From: Protofrankia sp. CiT1
Lineage (GTDB): Bacteria > Actinomycetota > Actinomycetes > Frankiales > Frankiaceae
DNA length: 50,950 bases
NCBI RefSeq assembly: GCF_917627385.1
Contig: NZ_CAKJTL010000085.1
Span: forward strand, 1 to 50,950
Direction: 5' to 3'
This document shows positions 1-8,742 of the stretch, piece after piece. The notes under the pieces are model-generated. The model made no database searches. It was not told the origin of the DNA and saw nothing but the letters and a program-made list of their open reading frames with translations. Positions within the stretch are counted from its first letter, which is position 1. Each line of letters begins with the position of its first letter. Made by a program: the position numbers and the translations under genes.

Positions 1-59
1 CCTGACTCGGAGGGCCACGACCACCCACCGCTGGGCCACCCGGCCCACCACCCGCCGCC

Positions 60-88
60 TGAAGTGAGCCTATTGCCGGTCGCTCTTA
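60..88. repeat. End fragment of the palindromic MITE-like element
   Basis: The stretch CCTATTGCCGGTCGCTCTTA matches the right terminus of the full-length elements at 34.4 kb and 49.9 kb, including the terminal CGCTCT followed by TA. The sequence to its left is not clearly related to the element body, and the window edge prevents seeing a left terminus. It is therefore either a truncated copy or one whose interior has diverged. Confidence 0.5.
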
Positions 89-407
89 ACAAAGTACTAC
101 CAGCCGTCCGGCGGCTTCACCACGAGGGCGGGCGTGATCACGACATAGGCGGCCTGGTCCCAGGTGGGCAGCGGCCGCAGGGACCTGCCTGATCGCCACT
201 CAGATGAGAGTGGAGCAGGACGAGGGGCCCGCTGACGCGCTGGGAATCGGTGTGGATGGATCAGAAGGGATCTGCCGCCGCGCGGGCCGCCCTTGGCGAC
301 GGGGTCGCGCGCTGGTCCAGCGCTCTTTCGCGGAGTTCGGAATTCAAGCCCTGCGCGGTGGTAGGAGCCATTCGCGGCGACGAGAGCTAGGACTTTTCGC
401 CCCTGGC
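89..407. other. Intergenic stretch, no gene seen
   Basis: This stretch lies downstream of the minus-strand Nudix gene and of the repeat end. The only open frames are plus-strand ones antisense to the Nudix gene, with no recognisable protein. No clear terminator or RNA gene was found. Confidence 0.5.
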
Positions 408-884
408 TCAGAAGCCGTCGCTGGAGACCATGGGTCCTTTTGTAAGGTAGTTGACCAGGGCGGTGCGGGTCGTGGACACGAACTGGGCGGGGATGCGGTC
501 GGCGGGAGTCCAGGCGATTTGGGAATGCTTGTAGGGTTCAGCGTTGGTTGCTTCGCCGGTCCAGGTGTGGGTGGCGAAGACGACGGTGAGGAACCCGTTG
601 GGGCCTTCGACGCCCCAGGAACTGTGGATGATGCCCGCGACGGTGAGATCGGCGGCCTCGACGATCAGGTCGGTTTCCTCTTTCAATTCCCGGGTGGCGG
701 TGGTCGTGATGAGTTCGCCTTTGTCGGCTTTCCCGGCGGGCAGGTCCCAGTGCCCTGCGGCGAATTTGGCGTGGGGTGAGCGCTGAAGGAGAAGGACCCG
801 GTCGGTTGCCTGATCGTGGACGATGACGGCAGCAACGAGCAGCGTATGGGAGTCCAGCGCCGGCGGTAGGGCGGTGTCGTTCAC
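408..884 (-). CDS. Nudix hydrolase
   Basis: This 158-residue protein should hydrolyse a nucleoside diphosphate linked to another group in the cytoplasm; the substrate cannot be told from sequence. A Nudix box is visible at about residues 51-73: G, then E five residues on, then REL-K-EE. The usual Gly after the EE is a Thr here, a tolerated variation. The length is normal for a single-domain Nudix protein. The gene sits 13 bases behind the regulator on the same strand, so the two are probably co-transcribed. A Nudix gene behind an HTH/TPR-like regulator is a recurring actinomycete pairing, but its link to the lanthipeptide genes is inference. Confidence 0.85.
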   Translation of the reverse strand: MNDTALPPALDSHTLLVAAVIVHDQATDRVLLLQRSPHAKFAAGHWDLPAGKADKGELITTTATRELKEETDLIVEAADLTVAGIIHSSWGVEGPNGFLTVVFATHTWTGEATNAEPYKHSQIAWTPADRIPAQFVSTTRTALVNYLTKGPMVSSDGF

Positions 885-897
885 GGCACGATCCTAT

Positions 898-2259
898 TCA
901 GATGGGCGCGTGTCGGATCCGCTGCGCGAGCCGGGCGGCGCCCGGGACCTTGCGGCGCTGGTACAGGGCGAGCGTGGGGCCGATGGAGGTGAGCGCTGAT
1001 CGGGTGCGCGCCGAGGCCATGCCTTCTGCTAGGTCCAGTGCATTGTTCCAGGACGCGATGGCCTCGTCGGAGCGTGCTTGGGCGGCGAGGCAGTCGCCAA
1101 GATCCATGTGGGTGAGCAGGTGGACACGCGGGAACGCCTTCTGGTCCCACGAGGTGAACGCGGCCCGGTGCCTCAGCTCGGTGCCGCGATGGTCGCCGAG
1201 CTCGGTGAGGGTCCGGGCGGTGTGAGAGTCGACAGTCCCGGCGGCTGGTCCCATCAGCAGGGAGTAGCTCGGCTGCCGGTCACCGCCGCGGGTGAGGGCA
1301 TCTTCAGCGGCCAGAAGCGCCCGCGCGGCGGAGGGCTTGTCACCGAGGGCGGCTTGGGCTCGGGCGTGGGTGATGTGCAGAAGCGCTTCGGTCGCACCGT
1401 CGGCGTGGCCCTGAGCGCGCCTGAGGGCGGCTTGGATGAGGTCACGGCTGTGCTGGTGCTGGTCCAGGCTGAGGGCTTGGTGGGCAACGGCGCGCATCAT
1501 CCAGGCGGCGTGCGCGTCGGGGTCGGCTTCGACGGCGAGCTGGAACCCGAGCATGTAGTACCGCTGGGCTGCCCCTTCCTCACCGAGGTCATGGTGTTTC
1601 CAGCCCAGCAGCCACGCCAGTTCGGCCACGGCAGCGTAGGCGTCGCCACGGACGGTGCCGCTGGCGAACCGTCCGATCAGCAGCGGAGCGGCGGTGTCGG
1701 CGAAGTAGGTCGCGACGGTGGACAGTCCGTGCCCGCCGCCGAGAACTTCGTCGGCCGCACCGAATGCCCCTGTGATGTGCCGAACCACCATGATCTCTGC
1801 GGCGCCGACCCGTGCATTTCCGGTCCGCGCCCGCAGTAGCCGCGAGACCGGTTCGGCGTCGTAGTTCAGCGGCATCGCCACATCGGAGGCCGTGTACACG
1901 GCGGCGGCCAGGTAGCTGCGGTGTTCGACATCGGCGCGGCCGAGGAGGGTGGCTGTCTCGATGGGCTGCGCTCCGGCCAACCGCGGCTCGCTGCTTGCAG
2001 CGAGGCCGAGTTCCGTGAGGGTCACCGGACGTCCGGTCCGGCGCGACAGAGCCTCGGCCAGGTAGAGGGCCGTGCGCTCGACGGGGGCGACGCCCGCGAC
2101 CCAGTGGGCGACCGCCGATTTGTTGGTCCGCAGCACTTCACCGTTCTCGGCCGCGACGCGGACTACGGCGCGCGCCACACCGTCGTAGCCCAGACCGGCC
2201 CCGGTGATGGCATCCCTGAGCCGATGATTCGGAGCGCGCTGGTCAGGTGCCCGTGGCAT
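898..2259 (-). CDS. HTH/TPR-like transcriptional regulator next to the lanthipeptide cluster
   Basis: This protein of about 453 residues has an N-terminal segment resembling an XRE-type helix-turn-helix (residues about 10-75, with the LRTNKSAVAHWVAG stretch as the likely recognition region). An Ala-rich all-helical body follows that looks like degenerate TPR repeats. Large actinomycete regulators of this shape are common near ribosomal peptide clusters and act as cytoplasmic DNA-binding proteins. The ATG at 2259 is chosen because GGTGGGA lies just upstream; an in-frame start 42 bases earlier would extend into the divergent promoter. It is transcribed away from the precursor gene, so it may control both directions, and it is followed closely by the Nudix gene. 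The ligand is unknown. Confidence 0.75.
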   Translation of the reverse strand: MPRAPDQRAPNHRLRDAITGAGLGYDGVARAVVRVAAENGEVLRTNKSAVAHWVAGVAPVERTALYLAEALSRRTGRPVTLTELGLAASSEPRLAGAQPIETATLLGRADVEHRSYLAAAVYTASDVAMPLNYDAEPVSRLLRARTGNARVGAAEIMVVRHITGAFGAADEVLGGGHGLSTVATYFADTAAPLLIGRFASGTVRGDAYAAVAELAWLLGWKHHDLGEEGAAQRYYMLGFQLAVEADPDAHAAWMMRAVAHQALSLDQHQHSRDLIQAALRRAQGHADGATEALLHITHARAQAALGDKPSAARALLAAEDALTRGGDRQPSYSLLMGPAAGTVDSHTARTLTELGDHRGTELRHRAAFTSWDQKAFPRVHLLTHMDLGDCLAAQARSDEAIASWNNALDLAEGMASARTRSALTSIGPTLALYQRRKVPGAARLAQRIRHAPI

Positions 2260-2417
2260 CAGATTCCCACCTGGATAAACCGAATAAACGCTCTGGAGCA
2301 CCTAAGACCATAGCCGGCTGAGGTCGCGCCATCGTTCACTGATGCCGGTTCAGATCGCCGCGACCACTCTTGCGGCGCGCCAAACGTCTAGGGGTTTCAA
2401 CGAGGGAGCAGAGCATC
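2260..2417. promoter_or_regulatory. Divergent promoter region between regulator and lanthipeptide precursor
   Basis: This 158-base gap separates two divergently read genes and must hold the promoters of both the regulator and the precursor operon. A purine-rich ribosome binding site (GAGGGAG, 2402-2408) lies nine bases ahead of the precursor ATG. No -35/-10 pair or operator could be assigned with confidence by eye. Confidence 0.55.
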
Positions 2418-2603
2418 ATGAGCACTCCGACGATCGACCAGCCGTCCACGGCGAGCCCCGCCGCGGACCTCTCGGCGGGCTTCGACCCGTTCAACCTCGA
2501 CATCAGCTTCATCGAGGACACCCCCGCCGCCGACACGATCTTGATGTGCAGCACGAACGACACGTGCGGGAGTTCCTGCCCGAGTGCCTGCACGACGTCC
2601 TAG
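2418..2603 (+). CDS. FxLD-family lanthipeptide precursor peptide
   Basis: This 61-residue peptide has an acidic leader of about 40 residues carrying FNLD at 25-28, the motif that names the FxLD precursor family, followed by a Cys/Ser/Thr-rich C-terminus. The tail has four Cys (44, 50, 54, 58) and about ten Ser/Thr, enough for several thioether rings. The leader is thought to recruit the LanB-type enzyme; the core would be dehydrated, cyclised and probably methylated at an Asp by the downstream proteins. Asp48 in the TNDTC stretch is the only Asp in the Cys-rich region, so it is the natural candidate. The ATG at 2418 has a well-spaced GAGGGAG site; an earlier in-frame ATG at 2370 lacks one. 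No protease or exporter gene lies nearby. Confidence 0.9.
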   Translation: MSTPTIDQPSTASPAADLSAGFDPFNLDISFIEDTPAADTILMCSTNDTCGSSCPSACTTS

Positions 2604-2673
2604 ATCCTCCCTATCGCGACCGCCAGTCCTTCAGGCCGCAGCCAGGCCCCTCCCGTTCATGGATCGGAGTGAG

Positions 2674-4734
2674 ATGACCCGTTCGCGGCGCAGGCAGTAC
2701 CGGCGCTTCGGTCCGCCGATGCTGAGGGCCACAGTGAATCTTGCCGCCCCTGAACTCCCTGCTTGGCCTGGGTCGGGTGCCTCGACGGATCAGTGGCGGT
2801 GCTGGCTGGGCCAAGTCTGGGCAGACGAGACGTTTCAGCGGACGGTCGCGGCTGCCAGCCCGGACCTGGCCCGCCAGGTTGCGGCGATCCTCTCCGGGCG
2901 GCAGGTGGAAGCTCGTCGGGCGCGCCGGGCGGCGCTGGCCGTCGCCCGGTATGCCATCCGCTACGCCTGCCGTTTCACGCCGTTCGGGCTGTTCGCCGGC
3001 GTCGCGCTCGCCGACTTTGGAGACCGGGCAGCGGTGCGGGTCGGGCAGGCACACGAGATCATCGATCGGGCCGATTCGGTAGCGGTGGAGGCGCTGGTCA
3101 GAGCAGGGGAGGCGGACGCGGCCGTGATGGCCGGCCGCGAGGTGTGCGTCAACACCCTGACCCGGGTGGCGGACGGCCGGGTGCACATACCGGCCGAGGG
3201 GACCGCGGAGTTCTCGATGGCGCTGACCGCGGCGGTGGCACTGGTTCTAGACGCAGCCACCGCACCCATCTCCTACACCACGTTGCTGGGGAAGCTCGCC
3301 GCCGAATTCCCCGAGAGCAGCGAGCCGCGCAGGGTCGGGCTGGTGACAGAGTTGCTGCGCACCGGTCTGCTGCGGTCGGGCCTGCGGGCCGCGGCGACCG
3401 TCGTCGATCCGACCGTCGTCCTTCCTACCGCAACGATGCCGGGCGGTGAGGTGCCGGGAACTGTGGCCCAGAGAGCATCAGACGTGCGGCTGGACGCGCA
3501 GGTGCGGTTGCCCGAATCGGTGGCGGTCGAAATGGAGACCGCCGCGACGGTGCTGGCCCGGCTGGCGACGTGCCCACGGGGGACCGGGCCGTGGCGCCGC
3601 TACCTGGAGGAGTTCGCCGACCGGTTCGGTGAGGGTACCGAAGTCGCCTTGCTGCGGCTGACCGACCCGGCGACGGGGCTGGGGATGCCGGACGGGTTCG
3701 GCGCGGCGTCGGAGCCGCCACGCCCGATGTCACGCCGCGACCGGCTGCTGCTGGACCTGGCCGGGGGCGCCGCGCTGGAGGGCCACCGGGAGGTGGTGCT
3801 GTCCGAGGCGATGATCGAAGAGCTGGAGGTGGCCGCAGGCGACCCGCCGACCGCTCTGGCTCCGCATTTCGAGGTGTGCGCGCAGGTCGAGGCGCCGTCA
3901 ATTCAAGCATTGGATCGGGGCGATTTCCGGCTGCGCCTGCACACCGTCTCACGGGCGGCCGGGACGATGACGGGCCGGTTCTGGCACCTGCTCCCCGAAG
4001 CCACCGAACTCGCCGGCCTGCCCACCGTGACGGCGGGGGCGAGACTGGCGCAGCTGTCGTTCCACCCGTCCCGGCTTGGGGCCGATCTGCTCACCCGGGC
4101 ACCGCAGGTGCTGCCGGAGGTGGTGAGCGTGGGCGAGTTCCGGGGAAGCGGCGAGCAGGTGCTGCGGCCGGCCGATCTCGCCGTCGGAATGGAGAACGGC
4201 CACCTGTATCTCGTGGTGGCCGCAACGGGCGTCCGGCTGGAACTGGTGACCCCGACGGCGATCAACTTCGTGTGGAACAACTTCACGCCGCCGCTGGTCC
4301 GGTTCCTGGCCGAACTCAGCCGCGCCGCGACTCCGCAGGTGACGTGGTTCGACTGGGGAGCCGCGTGGACGTTGCCATTCACCCCGGCGCTGCGCTATCG
4401 GCGGAGCCTCCTGGTCGCCGCCCGCTGGCAGCTGCGCGCCCGAACCCTGTCGGGCGCGAAAGCCCTCCTCGGCCGACAAGCGCCGTTACGCGCGTGGGCG
4501 GAGCAGTTGCACGCCTGGCGTGACCGCGCAGGGGTACCCGAGCGGGTCCTTCTCGCGCTGGACGACCAGCACCTTCTCCTTGACCTCACCCGGGACCTGG
4601 ACCTCGACCTGCTCCGCACCCACCTGGCCACGAATCCGGTCGCTGTGCTCTACGAAGCCCCGCCGCCGGATGCCGACGCCTGGATCGGCGGGAGGGCGCA
4701 CAGCATCGTCCAGGCGGTGGCGGCCCGCCCATGA
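2674..4734 (+). CDS. lanB: Short class I lantibiotic dehydratase (LanB N-terminal/glutamylation domain)
   Basis: This protein of about 686 residues resembles the N-terminal domain of LanB dehydratases, which use glutamyl-tRNA to activate Ser/Thr of the precursor. An early FTPFGLFAG stretch (about residues 100-108) is typical of the family, and much of the rest is Arg/Leu-rich as in actinomycete LanBs. Full-length LanB is near 1000 residues and ends in a SpaB_C elimination domain; here that domain is absent and instead appears at the N-terminus of the methyltransferase two genes on. The start at 2674 is preceded by GGAG; the ATG at 2659 is possible. Its stop overlaps the lanC start by ATGA, so the two are translationally coupled. 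Confidence 0.88.
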   Translation: MTRSRRRQYRRFGPPMLRATVNLAAPELPAWPGSGASTDQWRCWLGQVWADETFQRTVAAASPDLARQVAAILSGRQVEARRARRAALAVARYAIRYACRFTPFGLFAGVALADFGDRAAVRVGQAHEIIDRADSVAVEALVRAGEADAAVMAGREVCVNTLTRVADGRVHIPAEGTAEFSMALTAAVALVLDAATAPISYTTLLGKLAAEFPESSEPRRVGLVTELLRTGLLRSGLRAAATVVDPTVVLPTATMPGGEVPGTVAQRASDVRLDAQVRLPESVAVEMETAATVLARLATCPRGTGPWRRYLEEFADRFGEGTEVALLRLTDPATGLGMPDGFGAASEPPRPMSRRDRLLLDLAGGAALEGHREVVLSEAMIEELEVAAGDPPTALAPHFEVCAQVEAPSIQALDRGDFRLRLHTVSRAAGTMTGRFWHLLPEATELAGLPTVTAGARLAQLSFHPSRLGADLLTRAPQVLPEVVSVGEFRGSGEQVLRPADLAVGMENGHLYLVVAATGVRLELVTPTAINFVWNNFTPPLVRFLAELSRAATPQVTWFDWGAAWTLPFTPALRYRRSLLVAARWQLRARTLSGAKALLGRQAPLRAWAEQLHAWRDRAGVPERVLLALDDQHLLLDLTRDLDLDLLRTHLATNPVAVLYEAPPPDADAWIGGRAHSIVQAVAARP

Positions 4735-5795
4735 ACGCGACCGTGACGAAGCAGCCCAGGACACAGGCGTTGGCCGAACAGGGTCTGGGCGTGGCGCTGC
4801 TGCACCTCGAACGCGGTGACCTCGCGGCCACTCGCTCTTTGCTGACCGACGCGGTCGCCGGTGGCGTGAGCACCGGCGCGAACGCGAGCCTGTTCCACGG
4901 CGCCCCCGCGCTGGAATTCGTACTCGGCCGTACGGGCAACGCCGGGCAGGCGGTCACCTCCGCGGTTGATCGGATCGTGGCCGTTCGCCTGGCCGCTGCC
5001 GCCCGGCGGCGGAAGGAGGGGCGGCTGCCGGTGCTGGCGGAGTTCGACCTCATCGGGGGCTTGGCCGGGCTGGGAGCGGTGTTGCTGTCCCGCCCCCACG
5101 CGTCCCAGCTCCGAGAAGTACTGGCCCACCTGATCGGCCTGGCCGTCCCAGCCACCGCTGATCCGTCGGTGCCGGGATGGTGGTCCGCGGACGGGCCGGG
5201 GCACGAGGAGATTCCCGGCGGGCACAGCAATAACGGGATGGCCCACGGTGTCGCCGGGATTTTGTCGCTGTGTGCGCTGGCCGCTTGCCACGGTGTAGAC
5301 GTGCCCGGCCAGCGGCCGGCGATCGAGACGTTCTCCGACTGGTTGGAACTCCACGGCGGCTACTGGACGACCCGCGACCAGCTCACCACCACGAAACCGA
5401 CGATGCCGAGGGGACGGCCGTCGTGGTGCTACGGAGATCTCGGGATCGCCCGTGCCCGGCAGCTGGCCGCGCTCGCCCTTGGCGATCGGGCACGTGCCCG
5501 ATCGGCCGAGAACGCCGCGGTGGCCGCCCTGGACGATCCGGCCCGCATCGGCTTGATCACTGATGCGTCGCTGTGCCATGGCTGGGCGGGGCTGCTGGCC
5601 CTCACCCGCGCCATCGCCGCTGACAGCCCGGACCCCGGCCGGCTCTCCGGCCACGTGGACCAGCTCGCCGATCGTGTCGCCGCCGGGATCGACGACCTCG
5701 CCAAACCGGGGTTCTTGGAAGGCCGTGCTGGTGCGCGCCTGGCGCTGGAGGGGACCGACGTCATCGGCTGGACCCGCGCGTTGCTGATCACCTGA
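4731..5795 (+). CDS. lanC: Lanthionine synthetase C-like cyclase
   Basis: This 354-residue protein should catalyse addition of core Cys thiols to dehydrated Ser/Thr, forming (methyl)lanthionine rings. The zinc-site signature of LanC is present: Cys in WCYGD (about residue 232) and the Cys-His pair in CHGW (about 283-284). The NNGMAHGVAG segment (about 167-176) corresponds to the conserved Gly-rich helix turn of the toroid. It is slightly short for the family (about 400), mainly at the N-terminus. It starts inside the lanB stop codon and is followed after 40 bases by the methyltransferase gene, consistent with one operon. Confidence 0.9.
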   Translation: MNATVTKQPRTQALAEQGLGVALLHLERGDLAATRSLLTDAVAGGVSTGANASLFHGAPALEFVLGRTGNAGQAVTSAVDRIVAVRLAAAARRRKEGRLPVLAEFDLIGGLAGLGAVLLSRPHASQLREVLAHLIGLAVPATADPSVPGWWSADGPGHEEIPGGHSNNGMAHGVAGILSLCALAACHGVDVPGQRPAIETFSDWLELHGGYWTTRDQLTTTKPTMPRGRPSWCYGDLGIARARQLAALALGDRARARSAENAAVAALDDPARIGLITDASLCHGWAGLLALTRAIAADSPDPGRLSGHVDQLADRVAAGIDDLAKPGFLEGRAGARLALEGTDVIGWTRALLIT

Positions 5796-5835
5796 ACCCC
5801 GTTCACCTCGAGATTGCGCGGAGTGACCAGACACG

Positions 5836-7872
5836 ATGGACTGGAACGACGAGAACCTCCCGACCTCCGAGATTCCGCAGTGGTGGCACGCCACGATCTT
5901 CTTTCCCGGCAACACCGGAGTGGACGCGAAGGCCGCGACCGCGCTGGCGGAGAGGCTGGCGGGGCAGCGTTGGCACTTCCTGCGTAAGGAGGGAAAGCTC
6001 CGGCTGCGCACCACACACCCCGCTAACGAGATCCTCGACGACCTCGTCGCCGACCAGCTTGCCTCGCTCTGGATCGGCGGCGTGTACGAGCCCGAGACCG
6101 AGGCATTCGGCGGCCCGGCCGGCATGGCGCTGGCACACGACCTCTTCTGCGCCGACAGCCCGCTCGCCCTCACCGAGACCGGCGACCCGCGAGCACGGGA
6201 ACGGTGCGTCCTGCTGTTGTCCACGATGTACCGAGCCGCTGGCCTCGACCCCTTCGAGATCGGGGACGTGTGGGCGCGCCTGGCCACACTCCGCCCCCAG
6301 ATCGACCGACCCGACCCGGCTGGCCGCACCGCGGCCGTCGCCGGGATGCGGCGGCTGATGCACGCCGACGCCGCGCGGCGGGATACCCCAGAACCCGGCT
6401 GGGCTGAGCGCGTCGCCGCGTTCCACACTGCCGGGCGCGACCTGGCGCGGCTTGCCGCCGACGGCCGCCTGACACGGGGGCTGCGCGCCGTCCTCACCCA
6501 CCAGGCGATCTTCGCCCTCAACCGCGCCGGCACCTCACCGCACCAGCAGGCGGCACTCGCCTGGCTCGGCCACCACGCATCCTTCGACGTCGACACGACC
6601 ACCGCCGTTACCGCACTCACCGCCCCTAACCTCAACCGCGTGGAGTCCGCCATCATCACGACCACCGATCCCACCGAGCGCCGCGAAGCCCTGGTGACCG
6701 CGCTCACCGCTTCCGGGCATCTGCGCACTCCCGAGATCATCGCGGCTTTCCGTGCCGTCGAGCGGCACACCTTCATCCCTGACGCCGATATCGAGACCGC
6801 CTACGTCGACGACGCCGTGTCGATCAAGCGCGACGAGCACGGCGAGATGGTCTCCTGTATCTCCGCGCCGTCTATCGTGGCCACCCAGCTGGAGCAGCTC
6901 GGTGCGCGGCCCGGCCACAAGATCCTGGAGGCCGGGGCCGCTACCGGCTACAACGCCGCTCTCCTCGGCCGCCTGGTCACCCCGGGCGGGCATGTGTGGA
7001 CCGTGGACGTCGATGACGATCTCGTCCGCCATGCCGCCGCTTGCGTCGCGGCGTCAGGCGCCGACAACGTGTCGGTGCTGATGGCCGATGGGGCTGCGGG
7101 ACTCGCCGCCTACGGCCCCTACGACCGAATCCAGTTCACCGTGGGTGCCGGCGACGTCCCCCCGGGCGTTTTGGAGCAGCTGGCCCCTGGCGGACGGCTG
7201 GTCATCCCGATGCGGATCCGCGGCAGCATCTCTCGCAGCTTCGCCTTCGAGCGCGCCGATGACGACACCTGGAAGATCGTCTCGTGCGAGATGGCGTCGT
7301 TTGTGCCGCTGCGCAAGGGCGTGTGCGACGACGTCCACACCCTCATCCGCCACGAGGGAGCAGGCAACGTCAGGCTCGACACCTTCAGCGAGCAGCAGGT
7401 GGACCGGGAGGCGATGCGCACGATCCTCGACCAGCCGTCCCACAAGGTCTACACCGGCGTGAAGTTCCGGCAGGGGTCAGCCTGGCAGTGGCTCTACCTG
7501 TGGCTGGCATGTGTCCTACCCAACGGCCTGTCGCGAATGCCGGGCCGCCGGCCCGGCTTCACCCCGCACTTCGGCTGGGGCTCCATGGCCGCCCTGGACA
7601 GCGACAGTCTGGCCTACCTGACCGTTCGGGAAGGAGACGACAGCATCGGCCGGTACTGGGAGATCGGCGTCATCGGTCACGGCAGCGGCGCCGCAGCCCT
7701 CGCCGAACAGGTCTCGGCCGCGATCGCCGAGTGGGACCGCGACTACGGCAACGACGCGCCCGAGCCCGGCTACCGGATGGCCACCGCGGCGCACCGCGAC
7801 CTGCTCAAGGCGACGGACCCGCGATTCATCATCGACAAGCGCCTCAGTCGTCTCGTCGTCGACTGGCAGTAG
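5836..7872 (+). CDS. FxLD-system methyltransferase with N-terminal SpaB_C-like domain
   Basis: This 678-residue fusion has a thiopeptide-type/SpaB_C-like region at about residues 10-280 (starts with the PQWWHATIFF pattern) and a protein-L-isoaspartate methyltransferase-like region at about 300-500, with SAM motif I LEAGAATGYNAALL near 364-377. A C-terminal extension of about 170 residues ends the protein. In known class I clusters a related methyltransferase esterifies a core Asp, leading to aspartimide or isoaspartate. The N-terminal part probably supplies the glutamate-elimination activity missing from the short LanB, so one polypeptide would both finish dehydration and methylate. The fusion architecture is seen in the sequence; the division of labour is inference. 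Confidence 0.88.
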   Translation: MDWNDENLPTSEIPQWWHATIFFPGNTGVDAKAATALAERLAGQRWHFLRKEGKLRLRTTHPANEILDDLVADQLASLWIGGVYEPETEAFGGPAGMALAHDLFCADSPLALTETGDPRARERCVLLLSTMYRAAGLDPFEIGDVWARLATLRPQIDRPDPAGRTAAVAGMRRLMHADAARRDTPEPGWAERVAAFHTAGRDLARLAADGRLTRGLRAVLTHQAIFALNRAGTSPHQQAALAWLGHHASFDVDTTTAVTALTAPNLNRVESAIITTTDPTERREALVTALTASGHLRTPEIIAAFRAVERHTFIPDADIETAYVDDAVSIKRDEHGEMVSCISAPSIVATQLEQLGARPGHKILEAGAATGYNAALLGRLVTPGGHVWTVDVDDDLVRHAAACVAASGADNVSVLMADGAAGLAAYGPYDRIQFTVGAGDVPPGVLEQLAPGGRLVIPMRIRGSISRSFAFERADDDTWKIVSCEMASFVPLRKGVCDDVHTLIRHEGAGNVRLDTFSEQQVDREAMRTILDQPSHKVYTGVKFRQGSAWQWLYLWLACVLPNGLSRMPGRRPGFTPHFGWGSMAALDSDSLAYLTVREGDDSIGRYWEIGVIGHGSGAAALAEQVSAAIAEWDRDYGNDAPEPGYRMATAAHRDLLKATDPRFIIDKRLSRLVVDWQ

Positions 7873-7878
7873 AAGACA

Positions 7879-8742
7879 GTGAGCGCGATGAATCCCACGA
7901 TCACCGACCGCATCCCGCCGGTCTGCCGGACCAAGCCGCCCGGGACTTCGCTGGCGACCCGCATCGCCGACCTCACCGCGCTGACCGTCGAACTCCCAGG
8001 GGCGGACCACCACGACCAGGTGGCCCGCGCCTGCGGGGTCCTCAACTTCGCCGCCCTCATCGCCTCCGACGTCGGCCTGCCCGGCCTTGCCGCCGACCTG
8101 TGCTGGAAGCAGCACGGCATCTTTGCCGAAACCGAACATCTGGCGCCGGACATCGCCGTGATGGGGTTGATGCCGATCGTGAACATTGCGCGGCTCCTGA
8201 TCCGCGAGGGCGATGGCAACGCCGCCTACGACGTCCTCCACCGGCTGTACCGCGCCGCCCAAGACCGCGGCGCCACCAGCATCCGCGACCGCGACGTCGA
8301 TCTCGCCCCGTGGATCCTCACCACCGGCCACCACCAGAAGATCTGCACCGAACTGTGGATCACCCTGCTCATCGACGGTGCCAGAGCCCTCGCCCGACAG
8401 GGCCGTTGGACCGAAGCTAGCCAAGCCATGGCCGCCCACCGAGGCATCGGCAACCGGCTTCTGGACGGTCGCCAAGTCAAAATCATGGCCCTACTGGAGG
8501 AAGGCCGCACCGACGAGGCCATCGCGACGATCGACTCCACCACACCGACCGAACCTTGGGAGAAGACTGTCGCCGCACTTCTACGCCAAGCCATTCAGCC
8601 GGGCTCCCCGGCCCGGAAGGGACTGGACTGTACGGTGGAGGAGACGCTCGCGCTGATGAGACAGCCTGACCCGCACGCCCCGAACTTGACCCATCCTTCA
8701 CGGCTTTCGCCGCCCAAGCCCTCTAGCCGAGAAAACCGTTGA
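7879..8742 (+). CDS. Helical accessory protein of the lanthipeptide operon, function unknown
   Basis: This 287-residue protein has no catalytic motif that I recognise. It is Ala/Leu-rich and predicted helical, with repeat-like segments around residues 50-120 and 150-220 that suggest a TPR-type scaffold resembling the C-terminal half of the upstream regulator. It starts (GTG 7879, or ATG 7888) six bases after the methyltransferase stop, so it belongs to the operon. Its last 20 bases overlap the 3' end of the convergent GGDEF/EAL gene. A role as regulator partner or precursor chaperone is possible, but nothing in the sequence decides this. Confidence 0.7.
   Translation: MSAMNPTITDRIPPVCRTKPPGTSLATRIADLTALTVELPGADHHDQVARACGVLNFAALIASDVGLPGLAADLCWKQHGIFAETEHLAPDIAVMGLMPIVNIARLLIREGDGNAAYDVLHRLYRAAQDRGATSIRDRDVDLAPWILTTGHHQKICTELWITLLIDGARALARQGRWTEASQAMAAHRGIGNRLLDGRQVKIMALLEEGRTDEAIATIDSTTPTEPWEKTVAALLRQAIQPGSPARKGLDCTVEETLALMRQPDPHAPNLTHPSRLSPPKPSSRENR

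Noticed and set aside
204-779. Plus-strand 191-residue frame
   Set aside because: It is antisense to the Nudix gene, Gly-rich and matches no family; a shadow of GC-rich coding sequence.
4650-6776. Minus-strand 708-residue frame
   Set aside because: It opposes lanC and the methyltransferase gene and shows no domain.
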